Source: Andrena cerasifolii (lineage: Eukaryota; Arthropoda; Insecta; Hymenoptera; Andrenidae). Taken from it: a stretch of 64,000 nucleotides of DNA. The DNA is taken from assembly GCF_050908995.1 (NCBI RefSeq), contig NC_135121.1:15872001-15936000 (forward strand), read 5' to 3'. Shown in pieces: positions 23,776 through 35,714 of the stretch. A model generated the notes under the pieces. That model was not told the DNA's origin and ran no database searches. It worked only from the letters and a program-made list of their open reading frames with translations. The position numbers and the translations under genes were made by a program. The first letter of the stretch is position 1. Every line of letters starts with the position of its first letter.

Positions 23776-24345
23776 TACAGTCGAGCCTCGATGACTCGAG
23801 TCTCCAGGGGAGGGAAGAAATCTTTAAATTACACAGGTTTCGGGTTGTCGAATTTTCGAGTAAGAGAGGTTCAACAAACGAAAATTCGACTTACAGAAGC
23901 TTCGTGCGACTGTTCGTTTCTCGACATGTGAAGCTGTAAAGCAAGATAAATTCAAGTTTTAAAGGTCAATTGTTTACTGTACACCTATAATCAATTATAC
24001 CTACAACTTATGTACTACATATATACAAATAATTATAAGACACATTTTATGCTCGAAATATTATCTACTCTTTATTACAGATTAAAAAAATTGTGATTTT
24101 GCTTTGCGCTAGTCTTTTAGCGTAATGTAAATCAATAGTATTTTTAATCGTGAATAATGCAGAGAGATCATTGTCCTCAATAGTTTAAGATTTTTGTACG
24201 AAATTTCACGTAATTTAACGTGGAAAATATAGTTCGAGTTAAGGAAGTTTTATTTCGAATTCTAGAGGTATTTACAGCGTGGCGGAAGGGAACGAAGAAA
24301 ATTTTCGTCTTATAGAGGTATTCGAGTTATCGAGGTTCGACCGTA
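23776..24345. mobile_element. pogo/Tigger-like (Tc1/mariner superfamily) non-autonomous element, 570 bp
   Basis: The edges are TA dinucleotides at 23776-23777 and 24344-24345. The left terminus, CAGTCGAGCCTCGATGACTC, matches the reverse complement of the right terminus, CGGTCGAACCTCGATAACTC, at 17 of 20 positions. Sub-terminal motifs (TCGAATTTTCGAGT and TTATAGAGGTA on one side, CGAGTTAAGGAAG and TCTAGAGGTATT on the other) repeat the same sequence theme. A CAGT start, TA target duplication and 'ACCTCGATAACTCGAA' ends are features of pogo/Tigger elements (established knowledge). The interior is AT-rich without a transposase ORF, so it must be mobilised in trans. Confidence 0.82.
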
Positions 24346-24368
24346 TGATAAATCCAGTTGATACGTGT

Positions 24369-24616
24369 AGAGGTTGTTTCAAAATTGTGTGACAAGCTGG
24401 CACCGAGAGCCGAGGTTAAATAAAATCGTATGTACAAAGGCCATGGGATAGTTAAATTAACTATTTACGTAAGAAATGCTTCGACATGAGTACCTCTGTA
24501 GTTAGTGCACAATCGAGTAATAAAAGTGGCAAGAGGGTAAAGTATCTCCTGAGTTATTTGGTCACGAGGAACGTTTCTTGTCCCACGATTGCCACAATTT
24601 TGGGAACACCCTGTAG
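24369..24616. mobile_element. Short element with imperfect inverted ends (about 248 bp)
   Basis: The left end, TAGAGGTTGTTTCAAAATTG (24369-24388), matches the reverse complement of the right end, CTACAGGGTGTTCCCAAAATTG (24595-24616), and both continue into TGTG(T)GRCAA. The ACAGGGTGTTCC motif at the right edge recurs in variants at 28910 and 51509. No clear target duplication was found. The interior has no independent ORF. Confidence 0.5.
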
Positions 24617-26375
24617 TTAGGGTAGACCACACCTCTGGGTTCGTTCTTTTCTTTACTCCCTTCGTACCAAGATAAACCATCCCGTGTTTTTCCGCGGCGG
24701 TTTCAACGGCGATTGTTCTGAAAACTTCCAAAGGCCCTCCAAACCGAGCGGCCCCGGTCCTGGCAGGAGGACACAGCGAATGGAATCGCAAGGGGACTTT
24801 TAAGGAGGAACGAATAAGACGGAGAACTTCATCATCGCGACTGATTGGTCGATTTGTCACCCTCCAACCCCTCCGCCGCCCCTTCTCGCCCCGTCCCCGT
24901 GAATCAGGACTGCTGGGCTCCCCCTTGATGGTTAATTGAACAGGTCGAGTTGCTGATCCGACAAGCGGCCACCCCCTTCCTTCCTTCATCCTTCTCTCGC
25001 CCTCCGTCCTGCCCGTGTTCTCATCTCCGTTGGTGTGATTGATCTTTGCCAGGTGATCGACCTATCGCTGGCACGAGCCGAGATCGATCGGGCCTTCCTT
25101 TTTCAACGATTACACGCTCTTTTCGAGGTTCACTTCGCCACCCAGCTTCTACGATTGCAAGTGGAAAAAAATCGTCGCTTTTCGAAGAATAAACTTCCAG
25201 ATTCCAGGCTTTCTTCTGATCCCCGAAGTTGCTGGTAGCTTCGTTTGTACGAGTGAGCATCCTTTGTTGCGATGTGCCAGGGGAAAGGAGTGGAGGCTGG
25301 TTTCTAAAGCGTTGCAGAACTGATCTGAGGTAAATGTGTAATTCGTTAAATAACCTTCAACCTGTCAACTTTACTTCATAAACGCTTCATCCGAAGCTTC
25401 GAGTTTATCCACATCGGGCAAACGGGAATCAATGGTACGCTGCCTAAGCTTGAGGGCATTCATTTCCAAAGCTGCTTAATGATCCCCAGGCCCGCGGAAG
25501 GCCTTGCCTCATATTGGAATAAATTACGAACAAAGAGCTTATCCGTGGCGCGGACGAGGGGTGGGTGGGGGATAAAAGCGACAGGCACTCGGCACGAATT
25601 TAATAAAGTACGAGCACGTGATAAATCCGTGCTCACTTAGTAATGCGGTGGCTCGGCGAAGGTGAAAAACAAAACTTAAGGAAGACGCATAGCTGGAAAA
25701 ATCCTAATGAATAGTAATGGCCCTGACGGTTATACGACTATACCCCGTTTCGCGGGGCTGTATCTCTCTCGCGAGGGTCTTTTACGGCTCCCTCTGCAAA
25801 TGATCGAGAAGAAAAATCAGCCCGTTGCGTTTTTCCGCCGAGGCCTGGGAGAAATTTATAACGGCCGCTGATAAGTGTTCCGCCTCGATTTTAATACGTT
25901 GCTGAGTCCCACGGTGCCCGGCTGCCTGTGGAGCATTTAGAATTTCTTCCCCACCCACCCATCCCCCGCGCGCTTTTCTTTTTCCGATGGCAAGCCTCCA
26001 CGGTTTTAAAAGGAACCGCTGCGGGAGTAAATGGCCGAGTTGGAGGAGGGATTAAAGGATTATCACGAGGAACAATCTGCTAAAAAAGGCGCGCCGTCTA
26101 CTTTTTATTGCCGGGGACATATATATATTTCGTTGGACGAAGGAGGAACGGCCTGATACTTTATTCTCATTCATTAACTCGGGTTTGCTCGCGGCAAGGG
26201 GATCAGCGTTTTGCGAGCACGGGGCGCCATTCGGTGTTCGTGGTTTGTTTGAACGTTGAAGTATGATGGCTCTTTGAGCCATCCTTTCAGAGAGGATAGC
26301 TTGGTATCATTTCAGGCAGTTTTGGTGGCAATCAGTGGTAGGGTATATCCGACATAGTAAAACATCACTTTGGTG
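24617..26375. other. Non-coding stretch
   Basis: GC-balanced. A 174-codon minus-strand open frame (24465-24989) overlaps the element end at 24616 and has no recognisable domain. Pyrimidine-rich and CG-containing blocks at about 24850-25000 and 25900-26000. No RNA gene or repeat was recognised. Confidence 0.5.
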
Positions 26376-27078
26376 TTAAGGGGGGAACCCTATTCTTTGG
26401 GCTAAAAACATAGCAAAATTTGGGATTTTTTTTTTAAGAATACAGCGTTTGGATTCATCTAAAATTTGGACCATTTTTTTATGCGTCTTTGAAGAAGCTG
26501 CAGGTTTATTTTTATCAATTTTGAACCACAAATATAGAAGTTATGCATCATCGACCATCACGCCGCACAAAATTCGTCGTCCGTTGGTGTGCACGGTATT
26601 TATCCAGCAGGTCATCTGAAATAGAAAAATGAAACGGCGTTTTATTTTATACATATGTAGCTTGAAATTGATGAACCAGTAAAAAACAAAAAAAAAATAT
26701 TGAGCGGTGTGGAGAGTTTTTAAACTGAAAGGTCTGAACCTCTAATTTGTGCGATACAATTTTGCGCCAATTTTCGTATGTAACAAAAAGAGTATAGAAC
26801 TTATCGGTATTCTGGTTCATCAAATTGAAGCTACATTTTCACAAAGTAAAACGCCGTTTCCTTTTTCTGTTTCAGATTACCTGGAAGGTAAATATCATGC
26901 ACACCAGCGGACGACGAGTTTTGCGCGGCGTGATGCATAAGTGCTATATTTATTATTAAAAATGAATAAAAAGAAAACTGAAACTTCTTCAAGGATGCAT
27001 AAAAACATGGTCCAAATTTCAGGTGAATCGAAATGCTAGTTTCTGAAAAAAAATTCCTACATTTTGCTACGTTCTTAA
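26376..27078. mobile_element. Palindromic TTAA-flanked element, about 703 bp
   Basis: The left TTAA (26376-26379) is followed by a run of six G. The right TTAA is at 27075-27078. Arms of about 300 bp mirror each other: the left arm is about 26405-26690 and the right about 26740-27065. Landmark pairs include AACATAGCAAAAT / ATTTTGCTACGTT, AAATTTGGACCAT, the TATGCATCATCG..GCCGCAC block, GTGTGCACGGTATTTA and AAACGGCGTTTTA. The outermost 20-25 bases are not symmetric, so one terminus has decayed or been replaced. An 83-codon minus-strand frame and a 63-codon plus-strand frame inside are by-products of the palindrome. Confidence 0.75.
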
Positions 27079-28014
27079 CCACTCACTTCACTTAATTCAT
27101 ATTTTCTTTGTGGGACATTATTAAGATTGCGGTTCGAATTGAGTTTTAGGACCAAACTTAAGCTGATTCGGTACGAAGCCTTGATTAGTGTCAAAATAAA
27201 CGTAAAATAATTAATTAGGTTTCAACTATTTGTTGCTTCTCAAAATGGTTAAAGTGTATATTCGTGTGTAGGATTGGTAAATTGGTTTTGTTGAGTACCT
27301 AAGTAGGCAATGCTTACTTATAGTGTGATTCGAGAATTGAAGAGTCCTTTTGGCAAACTTTGTAAGTGGCAAAATTAACAAAGAAAATTTTATCGGAAAA
27401 TGTTCTACGCGCCAATGGTAATACCGTACTATAGAATTTGATTTTTGGCAATTGCAGTGTTTTCCACAAGGGCTCTTCAATTTTCGATAACAGAGGTATG
27501 CAATTGTTTGAGCCGCAGTTCTGTGACTTCCGTGAGATACAAACGACGAAAATAAAATCGCGCTCCCCTGTCGTTACCATTTCACACGTTCGTCGAGTGT
27601 GAACGAATAGCGATTCCAAACTCATTGACGACGCAGTTTCGAGTTTTCATTAAGTCGAGCTCGATCCAACGGGGTTGTAACGCGAAGGCGTAAACACTGC
27701 GTTAATATCTCAGTTTATTGTGCAATACCGAGCCCTATTGTCGTGTAAACAGGTACGCGCACGCACAAACCTCTGGTGTTGCCGTTAGAAGCCCGTACAC
27801 ATGTGCTCCGCCCTATTCTACCCGCGTAAATTCGCCACGCAGATAAACGTCTATTTTACATTCCACCGTTTCACCGGCTTCCAAGGTCCGAGGTGGCTGC
27901 ACTTACGCTCGTGGCGGGTTATTTCAACAAATTATAGCGGGCGACCGAGTCATATACACGGCAAAGTGTTTTGAATTATTCTAAACAATCGCGGCGCAGA
28001 CAGGGAGTTGATGT
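27079..28014. other. Non-coding stretch
   Basis: AT-rich for the first 450 bases, then GC-balanced. A 103-codon minus-strand open frame at 27314-27625 has no recognisable features. No repeat or RNA gene was found. Confidence 0.5.
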
Positions 28015-28435
28015 ACGAGTCGGTAAATTGGAATGCCTATCGAATAGGGAAGGTAGCAAAGGCGATGAAAAAAGGGAGAAGAAAAATATTAGAAGAGCAA
28101 TGGACTCCCCAGTGTCCGAGAGACTATATATTCTCCACTATACCAGATAAGGTTCGATCTATAAATTGTTGAACCTTTCAGAATTTCGGAAATAAAGAAG
28201 TAAGGCGCGTAAAGAAGAATTCAGAAGGTAAATAGACCCTCTAGTGTCCGACAAAGTATTCCCAATTGTACTAAATAATTATAATACAGATAGGGTTCGC
28301 TCTATGAATCGTCGAAGCTGTGAAAGTTGAAATGCTTAATGAAACAGTTAATGGGGGCGATGGAGAAGGCGAAAAGAGAGTGTCAAAGAAGAATTTAGAG
28401 GGGAAACGGACTCCCTAATTCTCGCAACGAGAGTG
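28015..28435. repeat. Three-unit degenerate tandem repeat, period about 140-170 bp
   Basis: Each unit contains AAGAAGAAT or a variant, then a purine run, then a GGACTCCC block (28102, 28236 as GACCCTCTAGTGTCCGA, 28403). The first two units continue with a TATACCAGATAAGGTTCGATCTATAAATTGTTGAA / ATACAGATAGGGTTCGCTCTATGAATCGTCGAA block. The phrase GGCGATG(G)AG/AAAA also recurs before units 1 and 3. Divergence is high, so the duplication is old. There is no ORF. Confidence 0.65.
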
Positions 28436-29519
28436 TAAACTTAGGGGTAATGAAATGCAACGATCATAAGTTAGTTACAGACGCTTCGACGTTCAAAAAG
28501 TGAGTTAGCAAAGTTAGCTCTTCAATTAAGTACTTAACAGATACTCGCAGCTTTATCTGTGTGTTCAACGATTTCGCTGCTCGCTCGGTCCCCTTTGGTG
28601 TTATACTTTCGTTCGGATGCTGCGTTAATCCCTTTTACGCTAAAAATTACTCTACCACGTCAACACCCAAATTACTTGCATGTATTGCAAGAATTGAATT
28701 TCTCTTGCCAAGTGCTAGATATATTTCTTTCAAATTAGCTTGCCAGGATTGAGAATCCAACTGATGAGAGCAGTTATAATATAAACTGAATAATATAATG
28801 AATATGTTTAAAATTACAGAATGCACCACTCAGAATTTTGCTTGCAAATCGAGTTCTCCGTTCTAAATGTTTCAAATCCTGTATCTGGATCCATCTGTAT
28901 ACAGGCTGTTTCACTACCGGTGGCAGTCCTTTTAGGGGGTGATTCTACATGCCAAAATCGGACGAAAATATAGAATAAAATTTTTACGTTTTTATATCCT
29001 AAAATATAGAATCGTCACTCCAATCCTTTCAATTCCATCGCCCACATTACATCAGCTTCACATACGATGCCCAGCCAAGTATATCGTGCCAGCAATCAGC
29101 CCAAGCTAGACTCTCAAACTCGCTCGTACCTTAGACCATTGAGAAGGGTCTCGTCCAACTGAAACTAGCTCACCCAAAGTGTTCCATCCGTCTGCACGAT
29201 AAATCTCCATTATCCAAATTATCAATCACCGCGCCTTGGTCCCCGAGCGTTTTTAAAGTCACCTTCTTCCCCCCGGCGTACTCAAAATTCCCCAGTATCC
29301 GTCATCTTTTCCCAGCGACGCGCTCTCCCGTGACAAGGGACGGCCAGGAGAATAATGGACTATGCAAACGCAGTTAAGTGCGCAGCTGCCGCCCGTTGTA
29401 TAGGTGCATGCTAATCCGCGCGACACTCGCCATGACGTGACATAGGTCTTCGTAAAATCGAGCATCGAGTTTGCCAGACGTGAGAGACGGTAGCTTGTCG
29501 AAGGCCGTGGTCGCGCGTA
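28436..29519. other. Non-coding stretch
   Basis: It includes the TACAGGCTGTTTCAC fragment at 28910 and little else. A 68-codon minus-strand frame (29259-29465) is unremarkable. Confidence 0.5.
28910..29000. mobile_element. Fragment with TACAGGCTGTTTCAC motif
   Basis: TACAGGCTGTTTCACTACCGG followed by TTTTAGGGGGTGATTCTACATG. The opening matches the edges near 24600-24616 (as reverse complement) and 51509 in form. It is probably the end of a dispersed element whose remainder has decayed. A short internal inversion (TTTTATATCCTAAAATATAGA) follows. Confidence 0.4.
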
Positions 29520-29790
29520 ACGATGTGGACTTACTACGTGTTTATCGACGCGTTTACATTGGCGCGTTTACACGCGCGAACGGAGACAGACTCGACGGCT
29601 AGGCCGTTTCCCGTGGCCTGGCCAGCATTTCGATCGATCGCCCCGATCGAACCGCGACGCTCGGCCCGAGCGGCTTGGACGGCCGGTCGCGCTCAATCTC
29701 CCAAGGACTCGCGGCTCTCCGATTTCTGGCGCGATCCACGGCCGCGACTTATGGCTCGTTCCGTCCGCAGAAGGAATAATTGTTTGCGCT
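29520..29790. promoter_or_regulatory. CpG-dense patch, possible promoter or regulatory region
   Basis: Among the densest CpG clusters in the window, including GCGCG, CGATCGATCG and several CGGCC/GCGACG blocks. It gives open frames on both strands (96 codons +, 130 codons -), expected from low stop-codon density. There is no TATA, initiator or splice evidence strong enough to call a start site. It could be an enhancer, a first exon or an old coding sequence. Confidence 0.3.
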
Positions 29791-32637
29791 GCAGAATGGA
29801 TGTAATGGGGTAGAAGGGGAGAGATAAATTTGGAAGGGATAGCTGGGAAATGGAGGATCAGGAATGGTGGGTATGCAGCAAGGTCGTTCCATTGCAGATG
29901 GATTATTTTTTGGGAGTGATGCGAGGGATTTTTATGAAATTTGAATATTATGTAGACCACGTGAAATTAGGGGGGGTTTAAGTCATCAGTTTGCTGGTTC
30001 TGCGTTTGTTTAAAAAATATAGCACGTCAAAGACTGCAGTTTCTGTCTGTCGAGAGAAAATAAAATTGCCCTTCTTTTGTTTTAAAACTGTGAAACAGAG
30101 GAAGAATTAGATGTTGATATCTGTTAGGGAACTTAAAGCTTTCTCTGTTACGAAGTTCAGAATTCGGGGAAAAAATTTGCATTTGGAATTTTCTAATAGA
30201 AAAATTGATACTAATGAAAGTTAATAATTTGATGAACTGACAGGTAATGTTTTATATTCCCAAACTTTCTTTCTGTACTGAATGAAATGTAGGCACACAG
30301 AAATTAATATTAATACCGCGGAAAGTTTGTATTCATACGATCTCTTTCTTTCTTTTTTTTCTCACTATTTCGTTGCTTCCAAATTACCATGCAGCGCAGC
30401 TGTTCCACGCACAGCTGCAAAATTCCTGTCCAACTGTAATTGTCGACTCAGATAGCTGTTGCTGCAGCCTTTCTACGTTAAGATAATTATAGAATTGTAT
30501 ACTTGACTCTGACAAACGTACGGCACACTTTAATTAATGCGTAACAATTTCAGCGAATGCTAATTCCGCACACCGGACCTTTCAGCGCATGTGTTCAGGA
30601 TGTTGCCACTGTTTCGAACCCATAGTCGCACATGTTCAATGGTGATTAACACGTAGCTAAATGAAATTTCCGTAACTGTGAATTGCTCTTTTGAATATTG
30701 CTTTACTGCTATTAAACCGCTGAATTTACGAACTTCGTATCGCGAAAGGGCAGTGGACTCGTACGAGCGAATAGAAACATATAATCCTTCACACAATTTC
30801 GACTTCTACAGTTATTACAAATACAAAAAATGGAAATTTCCACAGTGTTTCATTTTTATAATATCCTTTTTAAGATAGAAGCCATTTTGTTTCTTAATTA
30901 GATTTCGCGTAATAGCTTATTTACTTTAGCCCTATTAAAATTGCAGTATTGCCGAAAATTATAATATTCCAATTGGGATAAATTTTTTAGAACACAGAAG
31001 ATGTGGTAATTTAACAATTAATATTAGTGAAATAAGGATTGATGTACGTACCTGCAAGACAGAAAAGCATGTGCACTTTTGTGGTTCATTATTAAAATTC
31101 GATGGAACACGCTGCTTAAGGGATTTGGTTATTATTTGTTATTTCAGGCATGGATTTTATTAGCGGCCATGAGAATGAATAATTTAGTTCGCAAATTTAT
31201 TACCCTATCCAAGGTAACAGTTTCACCAGCTGCTGCAATAAATATCACACCACGGAAGTAATTACAGTACAAATTCATAAATTAATGGGGAGAGTAATTT
31301 GTTCTGACCTTGCTCTTGTCAACAGGTGGCGCGGTATTTTTTAGAATAAAAACGATCTGTATTCTTATCCATTGCCTTGAATGTTCTGCAACATATCTAC
31401 TAAAAGTTTATCAGAATTAGTGAGAGTTTTAAGATATCCTGGATAAACATTTTTATCATGGTCTTTTCCTTAAAATTGTTAGAAGTTGAATAAAAACTAT
31501 TGAAAACTTTAAAATAAAATTTATAAGAATTCATACAGAACTCGTTAAGGTATTGTGTATAACAGTTCAGTATAAATCATTATGAGTAACCAAAATCACT
31601 TTGTATCGAACGAATTACAAAACATTTTTTATGACCTTTTGCAATATTAATTTATCATAAATTTATAAAGTTATTACAAGATATAGAAATTACTAAAGTG
31701 TGCGAGATGGGCAAAATATAAGGAAACAAGGGAAACAAGACGGTATATGGTCAGACGCTTCTCTCAACCGCTGAAAGGAACCATAACTTCGTGTTAACTT
31801 TTCATACATGTGTTGTCATATAAATTGTTATGAATAAAAAACTATTCAGCATGCAAAAAAAATTGAAAATATGCATAAAGACAGTAACAATTACATTTGG
31901 AATTTTTAAGAATCGCATTTACCATATATTTTTTTTAACAGAAATAGATAGTTCTGCTTCCTATGTACATGACAGACTTTTACATAGCATGAATTTAAAA
32001 AATATATATTCCTTTTAATTACGATATTATGAATATATTCTGAACAAATTCTGTATAACAGAGTTAGTGAATCGTCGAGTGTAAAGGGGGGAGGACAAAC
32101 AGTTTATGAATAGACGTGTTGCCTGCCTTAGCAGCTTTAAAATTGTTTCCACTAAGAATTACAGATTATTGAAAAATTATTTTACCTAAATTTCGTCTGT
32201 TGACAGTATTGAAAGTTCTGTACAGAGATACTTTAGAAGAAGTATAACACCAACTTCTGCCATATACTGCTAAAATAATTTCATTATAATCAAATGTACT
32301 TTCAATTCGCATTAAAACGCAATTTCCTAATAGCACCAAATTAAAACAAGATAATTACCAGTACCTATAGATAATTTCCAGTATCTAATATTGATTTCAC
32401 AAGTAGACCACATAATTTATCAAATTTGTATAGAATGACCTGAATGTTGAACAAGTGAAATCAAGAAGAACAAATAAATAAATATTCGAGGAACCTTGAA
32501 TAACAGAGAGTGTTTCTGTACAAATGTGAAGTTTAATGAAATCAATGCTAGTGTAACTGGATAAGGTTCTACGATATTAAAGACATTGATAATGCAATGT
32601 ACCAACCCCAGTGTGCAAATTTTAATGCAAAACAACA
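29791..32637. other. AT-rich non-coding stretch
   Basis: Long AT-rich DNA with A- and T-runs and no open frame above 78 codons. No transposon edges were found. The frames present have no features. Confidence 0.55.
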
Positions 32638-33057
32638 GTAAGTCTATTCAGGAACTGGAAGCTTGGCCTCGACAATAATCGGTGCTTTTTCCCCAAAATT
32701 GGGATCGTAAAGCCCAAATGGGACGAAACGTCCAAGTGGTTGAGACGACAGGAGACCAGGCATGCGTTGTTCCCTAGACTCGAAGAAATCATGATAGCGT
32801 TGGACAGAAGTAACGAGAGGATAAGTGCCGCCACGTATGTATTCAACGCTGTGTCCAGCTACATCTCGGTCACGTATCGCTGGATTTCATGGTCACGTAC
32901 TTCTGGAACGAGCTGCGAAACTGGTCAGCAGGGTCAAAGTGTTCGAAATTCACTGTGCAAAATGAACAGGCAGCCTGCATGCTCCTCTCCCCACGACGAA
33001 AGGTACTTACACGCCTGGCCAAAGAAACGTATCTACGTATCTGGTAGACGACATTAG
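32638..33057 (+). pseudogene. Coding-like segment, possible exon or pseudo-exon of unknown family
   Basis: One plus-strand frame is free of stops from 32626 to 33057 (144 codons) within AT-rich DNA. Its first part has the composition of a real protein, with many charged and aromatic residues (for example KPKWDETSKWLRRQE, then SNERISAATYVFNAVSSYIS), and codons that favour G or C at third positions. A CTATTCAG acceptor ends at 32651 and an AAG/GTACTTAC donor begins at 33003, giving a possible exon of about 351 bp. After about 32880 the protein-like reading appears to move to another frame (DFMVTYFWNELRNWS), implying a one- or two-base indel from decay or a sequencing error. No family was recognised. 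The minus-strand 74-codon frame (32622-32846) is treated as a shadow. Confidence 0.4.
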
Positions 33058-33110
33058 TAGGTTTTTGCTTCTACGTTGCATGTTTAGTACCCGATGAAGG
33101 TATAGACATA

Positions 33111-33360
33111 GTAGGGGAGACCGGGGCTAGTTGATAAGTCATTCTGTTTTCAATTTGTTTCGTTTTTTAGTTTAATTAATTACTTAGTAACAAATATGCC
33201 AAAATATACTTTGGACCTTCCTCTTTAATATATAGTAAGCGAAAACTTAAGAAAATACATATAAAATGAATGAAAAAATGTTATTTGGACGAAGGCAAAA
33301 TGTATCAATTTACCCCACTGCGGAGCTAATTGATACGTTATTCTGTTTTCAAGTGAAGTC
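33111..33360. repeat. Dispersed-repeat fragment with internal direct duplication
   Basis: It starts GTAGGGGAGACCGGGGCTAG. The phrase TTGATAAGTCATTCTGTTTT near 33131 recurs as TTGATACGTTATTCTGTTTT about 200 bases later, so the segment is a tandem duplication of one unit. The start resembles GTAGGGGAACCGGG at 49378, and more loosely ATAGGGCAAATCCGGGACAG at 43644. Together they suggest a diverged interspersed family. No ends were mapped. Confidence 0.5.
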
Positions 33361-35714
33361 ATTCAGTGACTATATATTTAGTGGCTATTATGTTCGAGAG
33401 AGTGAGAAAGTCTACAGAATGCCGAGATTGTTACCTCGAGTCCGTGGCAAATATCTACTGTAGGTAATCGTTAATTAATTGTCTTTAATGATCTTTAATG
33501 ATCAAATGCTTGAAAAGGCAACCTCGTTCGAATAAAGTATAGACCTGAGAACTTAGGATAACTGGGCTTTTATTCCAGGCGCCTATATTCCAATTCAGAT
33601 CATATAGCGAAGAAGGAACTGTCATGCGTAGAACTAAGAAAAAAGGACCTCTTTTAGCATGGTGATTATTTTTTCCCGAAAAACTGTGCTCAACTTTGCA
33701 AATCACCTTTTCTAGTCGAGAGTAAATATCCGTTATGATTTTTCTGTCATAAGGCAGTCTACCAAGGAGAAAAGAAAACCAAACCTTTTACTGCAATCAT
33801 GTCATCTATTCCTATCCCGATAACGTTTCTCTAAGTATTATTTAACCACGAACGGAGGATAATGACAGAACACACTTAAGGAGCAAAGCCATCCAAGTTT
33901 CCGTTCCCTGCTCTTGCATTCAGCGGTACTAGTCTTGACTCCATTTTAAAACCAGAAGCACCGTGCCATTATAATTAACACTGAAAGCAGGCTACTAACG
34001 TTGCCCATAAAAGACACGAACTGCCATTAAAATCGAAGAACCAGGAAAGTCTCATGGATGCTGGGTATAGTATACAATCGGAACTCTACTGATCTTGCAA
34101 AAGTAGAACTTCCCCCACTAGTAGTTCCAGTTCGAAAATTTCCAAGAACATTTATTAAAAATAACAACTGTACACTCTCGGTACTAATACTGCTAATATA
34201 GAAAGTATAGCAAAAATAATTTATAACCCAAGATCAAGTTGTCATGCCCAAGTAAATACCTTTCTGTTCACTCTGATGAATATTAATTCGTTGAGTGCTG
34301 GCAATTTAAACGCTCAGCGTATGTCACGTGCGGAACTCCTACGGTTATATCTCCTAACCATAGTCACTGAACGCACATGGGCGTTCCCCGCACTTACTGC
34401 GTGCATTGAACGAACGCATATGTGCGCGCGTCACGCTAGAAGTGTTGAACATTTACAAAATTTGTACCGTTAATTTCTAAATATCCTGTGTTAAGAATGT
34501 TCCCGGAACAGTTAAATATTTCGGTACCTACCAGTTTAAGTGGTTTGTCGACGTCGATCACTTTGAAGACGCGTTGGTAGGCGATCCTAATATTCCGGAG
34601 TTTTGTACACGTGTGCACACAGAAATACGTTAAATGGAGACGCTGACGGATATACACGGGGTTCGACACAAAACGAGAGAAACGAGCCGACCGTACTCGT
34701 TGAAGTGTTTCAATAGGGTTGAACGTCGATCATGTGACCACATATGCGCGCAAATGAATGCCTGCAGTAACGATGAATAATTATTGCCGCGTGTAATGCA
34801 TTGTGGAAACGTGTATGCACCCTTGTCTTGGCCGCAGTGAACTAATAGGTTCCATGAAATTTCCAAAATTCCCTTAGCTGTGAAATTTTATCCATTCCCC
34901 TTATGTTTATACATCCCCGTTAATCCTGTCACAGAAACGAAAGTTCAAAATATTCTGAGCTTTCTTAAATATACGCTAACGATTTAAATAGATTTTGAGT
35001 AATCAGGAAAAATAATTTAATGAGGATGTTTGCGAATTAAAAATGGCTATGTTAGGAAATTGACATTTGATATATATATAGGAATTAGGAAATTGATTAT
35101 GATGGCAGGATAAGAGAATTATTTATACGCACTCTTGATTACTATGGAAAGTTACAGCTTCCGCGTGCTCCTATCGATAGTTCAATTTTCACAACTTTCT
35201 GCATTCATCGGTTACACCGCATGTCGCCATCCATTCGTCAGCCAAGGATTCAATTGCTCACGCGATGGTTTTTCTAGATTGACAAATAGTTTCTCCCGTC
35301 AGGAATATATATTTTTTCATTTGGCGTCGATTTTTGCCAACACGTGTCCGTTTTTAACGGAAAGCACTCGTTTAGCCATTGCTTTTCAGTTAAATCAGTT
35401 AAAATCAATCAAACCGTGCACCAATTCACGGTCCCATATTTTTCAGCAACAAAGGCTCGCGTCAATTTGTGATAATAGGAATTGGCAGAAAAATGTTTGC
35501 TTTGCCACAGCGGACTGGAATCAACGAAGAGGCACGCACAACTTATCGCACATTTATATGAGCAAATGCGTGGAGCAATGAATTTCACTTTTGCGGTAAA
35601 AGAAGGATTATATTTAAATATTTAATTAACGTGTAAACGGCACGGGTACAGTCATATTCTGCAATGTTTCCATCATTTTTTCATTTAATTAGCTAAAAGC
35701 CTCCTTCCGTGATA
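33361..35714. other. Non-coding stretch
   Basis: The longest frame is 148 codons (35135-35581 +). It lacks a convincing domain, and another strand is also partly open. No RNA gene was found. A TA run lies near 35070-35080. Confidence 0.5.

Noticed and set aside
24465..24989. 174-codon minus-strand frame
   Set aside because: It overlaps the end of a short inverted-ended element and has no recognisable motif or splice context.
35135..35581. 148-codon plus-strand frame
   Set aside because: It was considered as an exon. Composition is not convincing, there is no splice pair, and the minus strand also has partial open frames.
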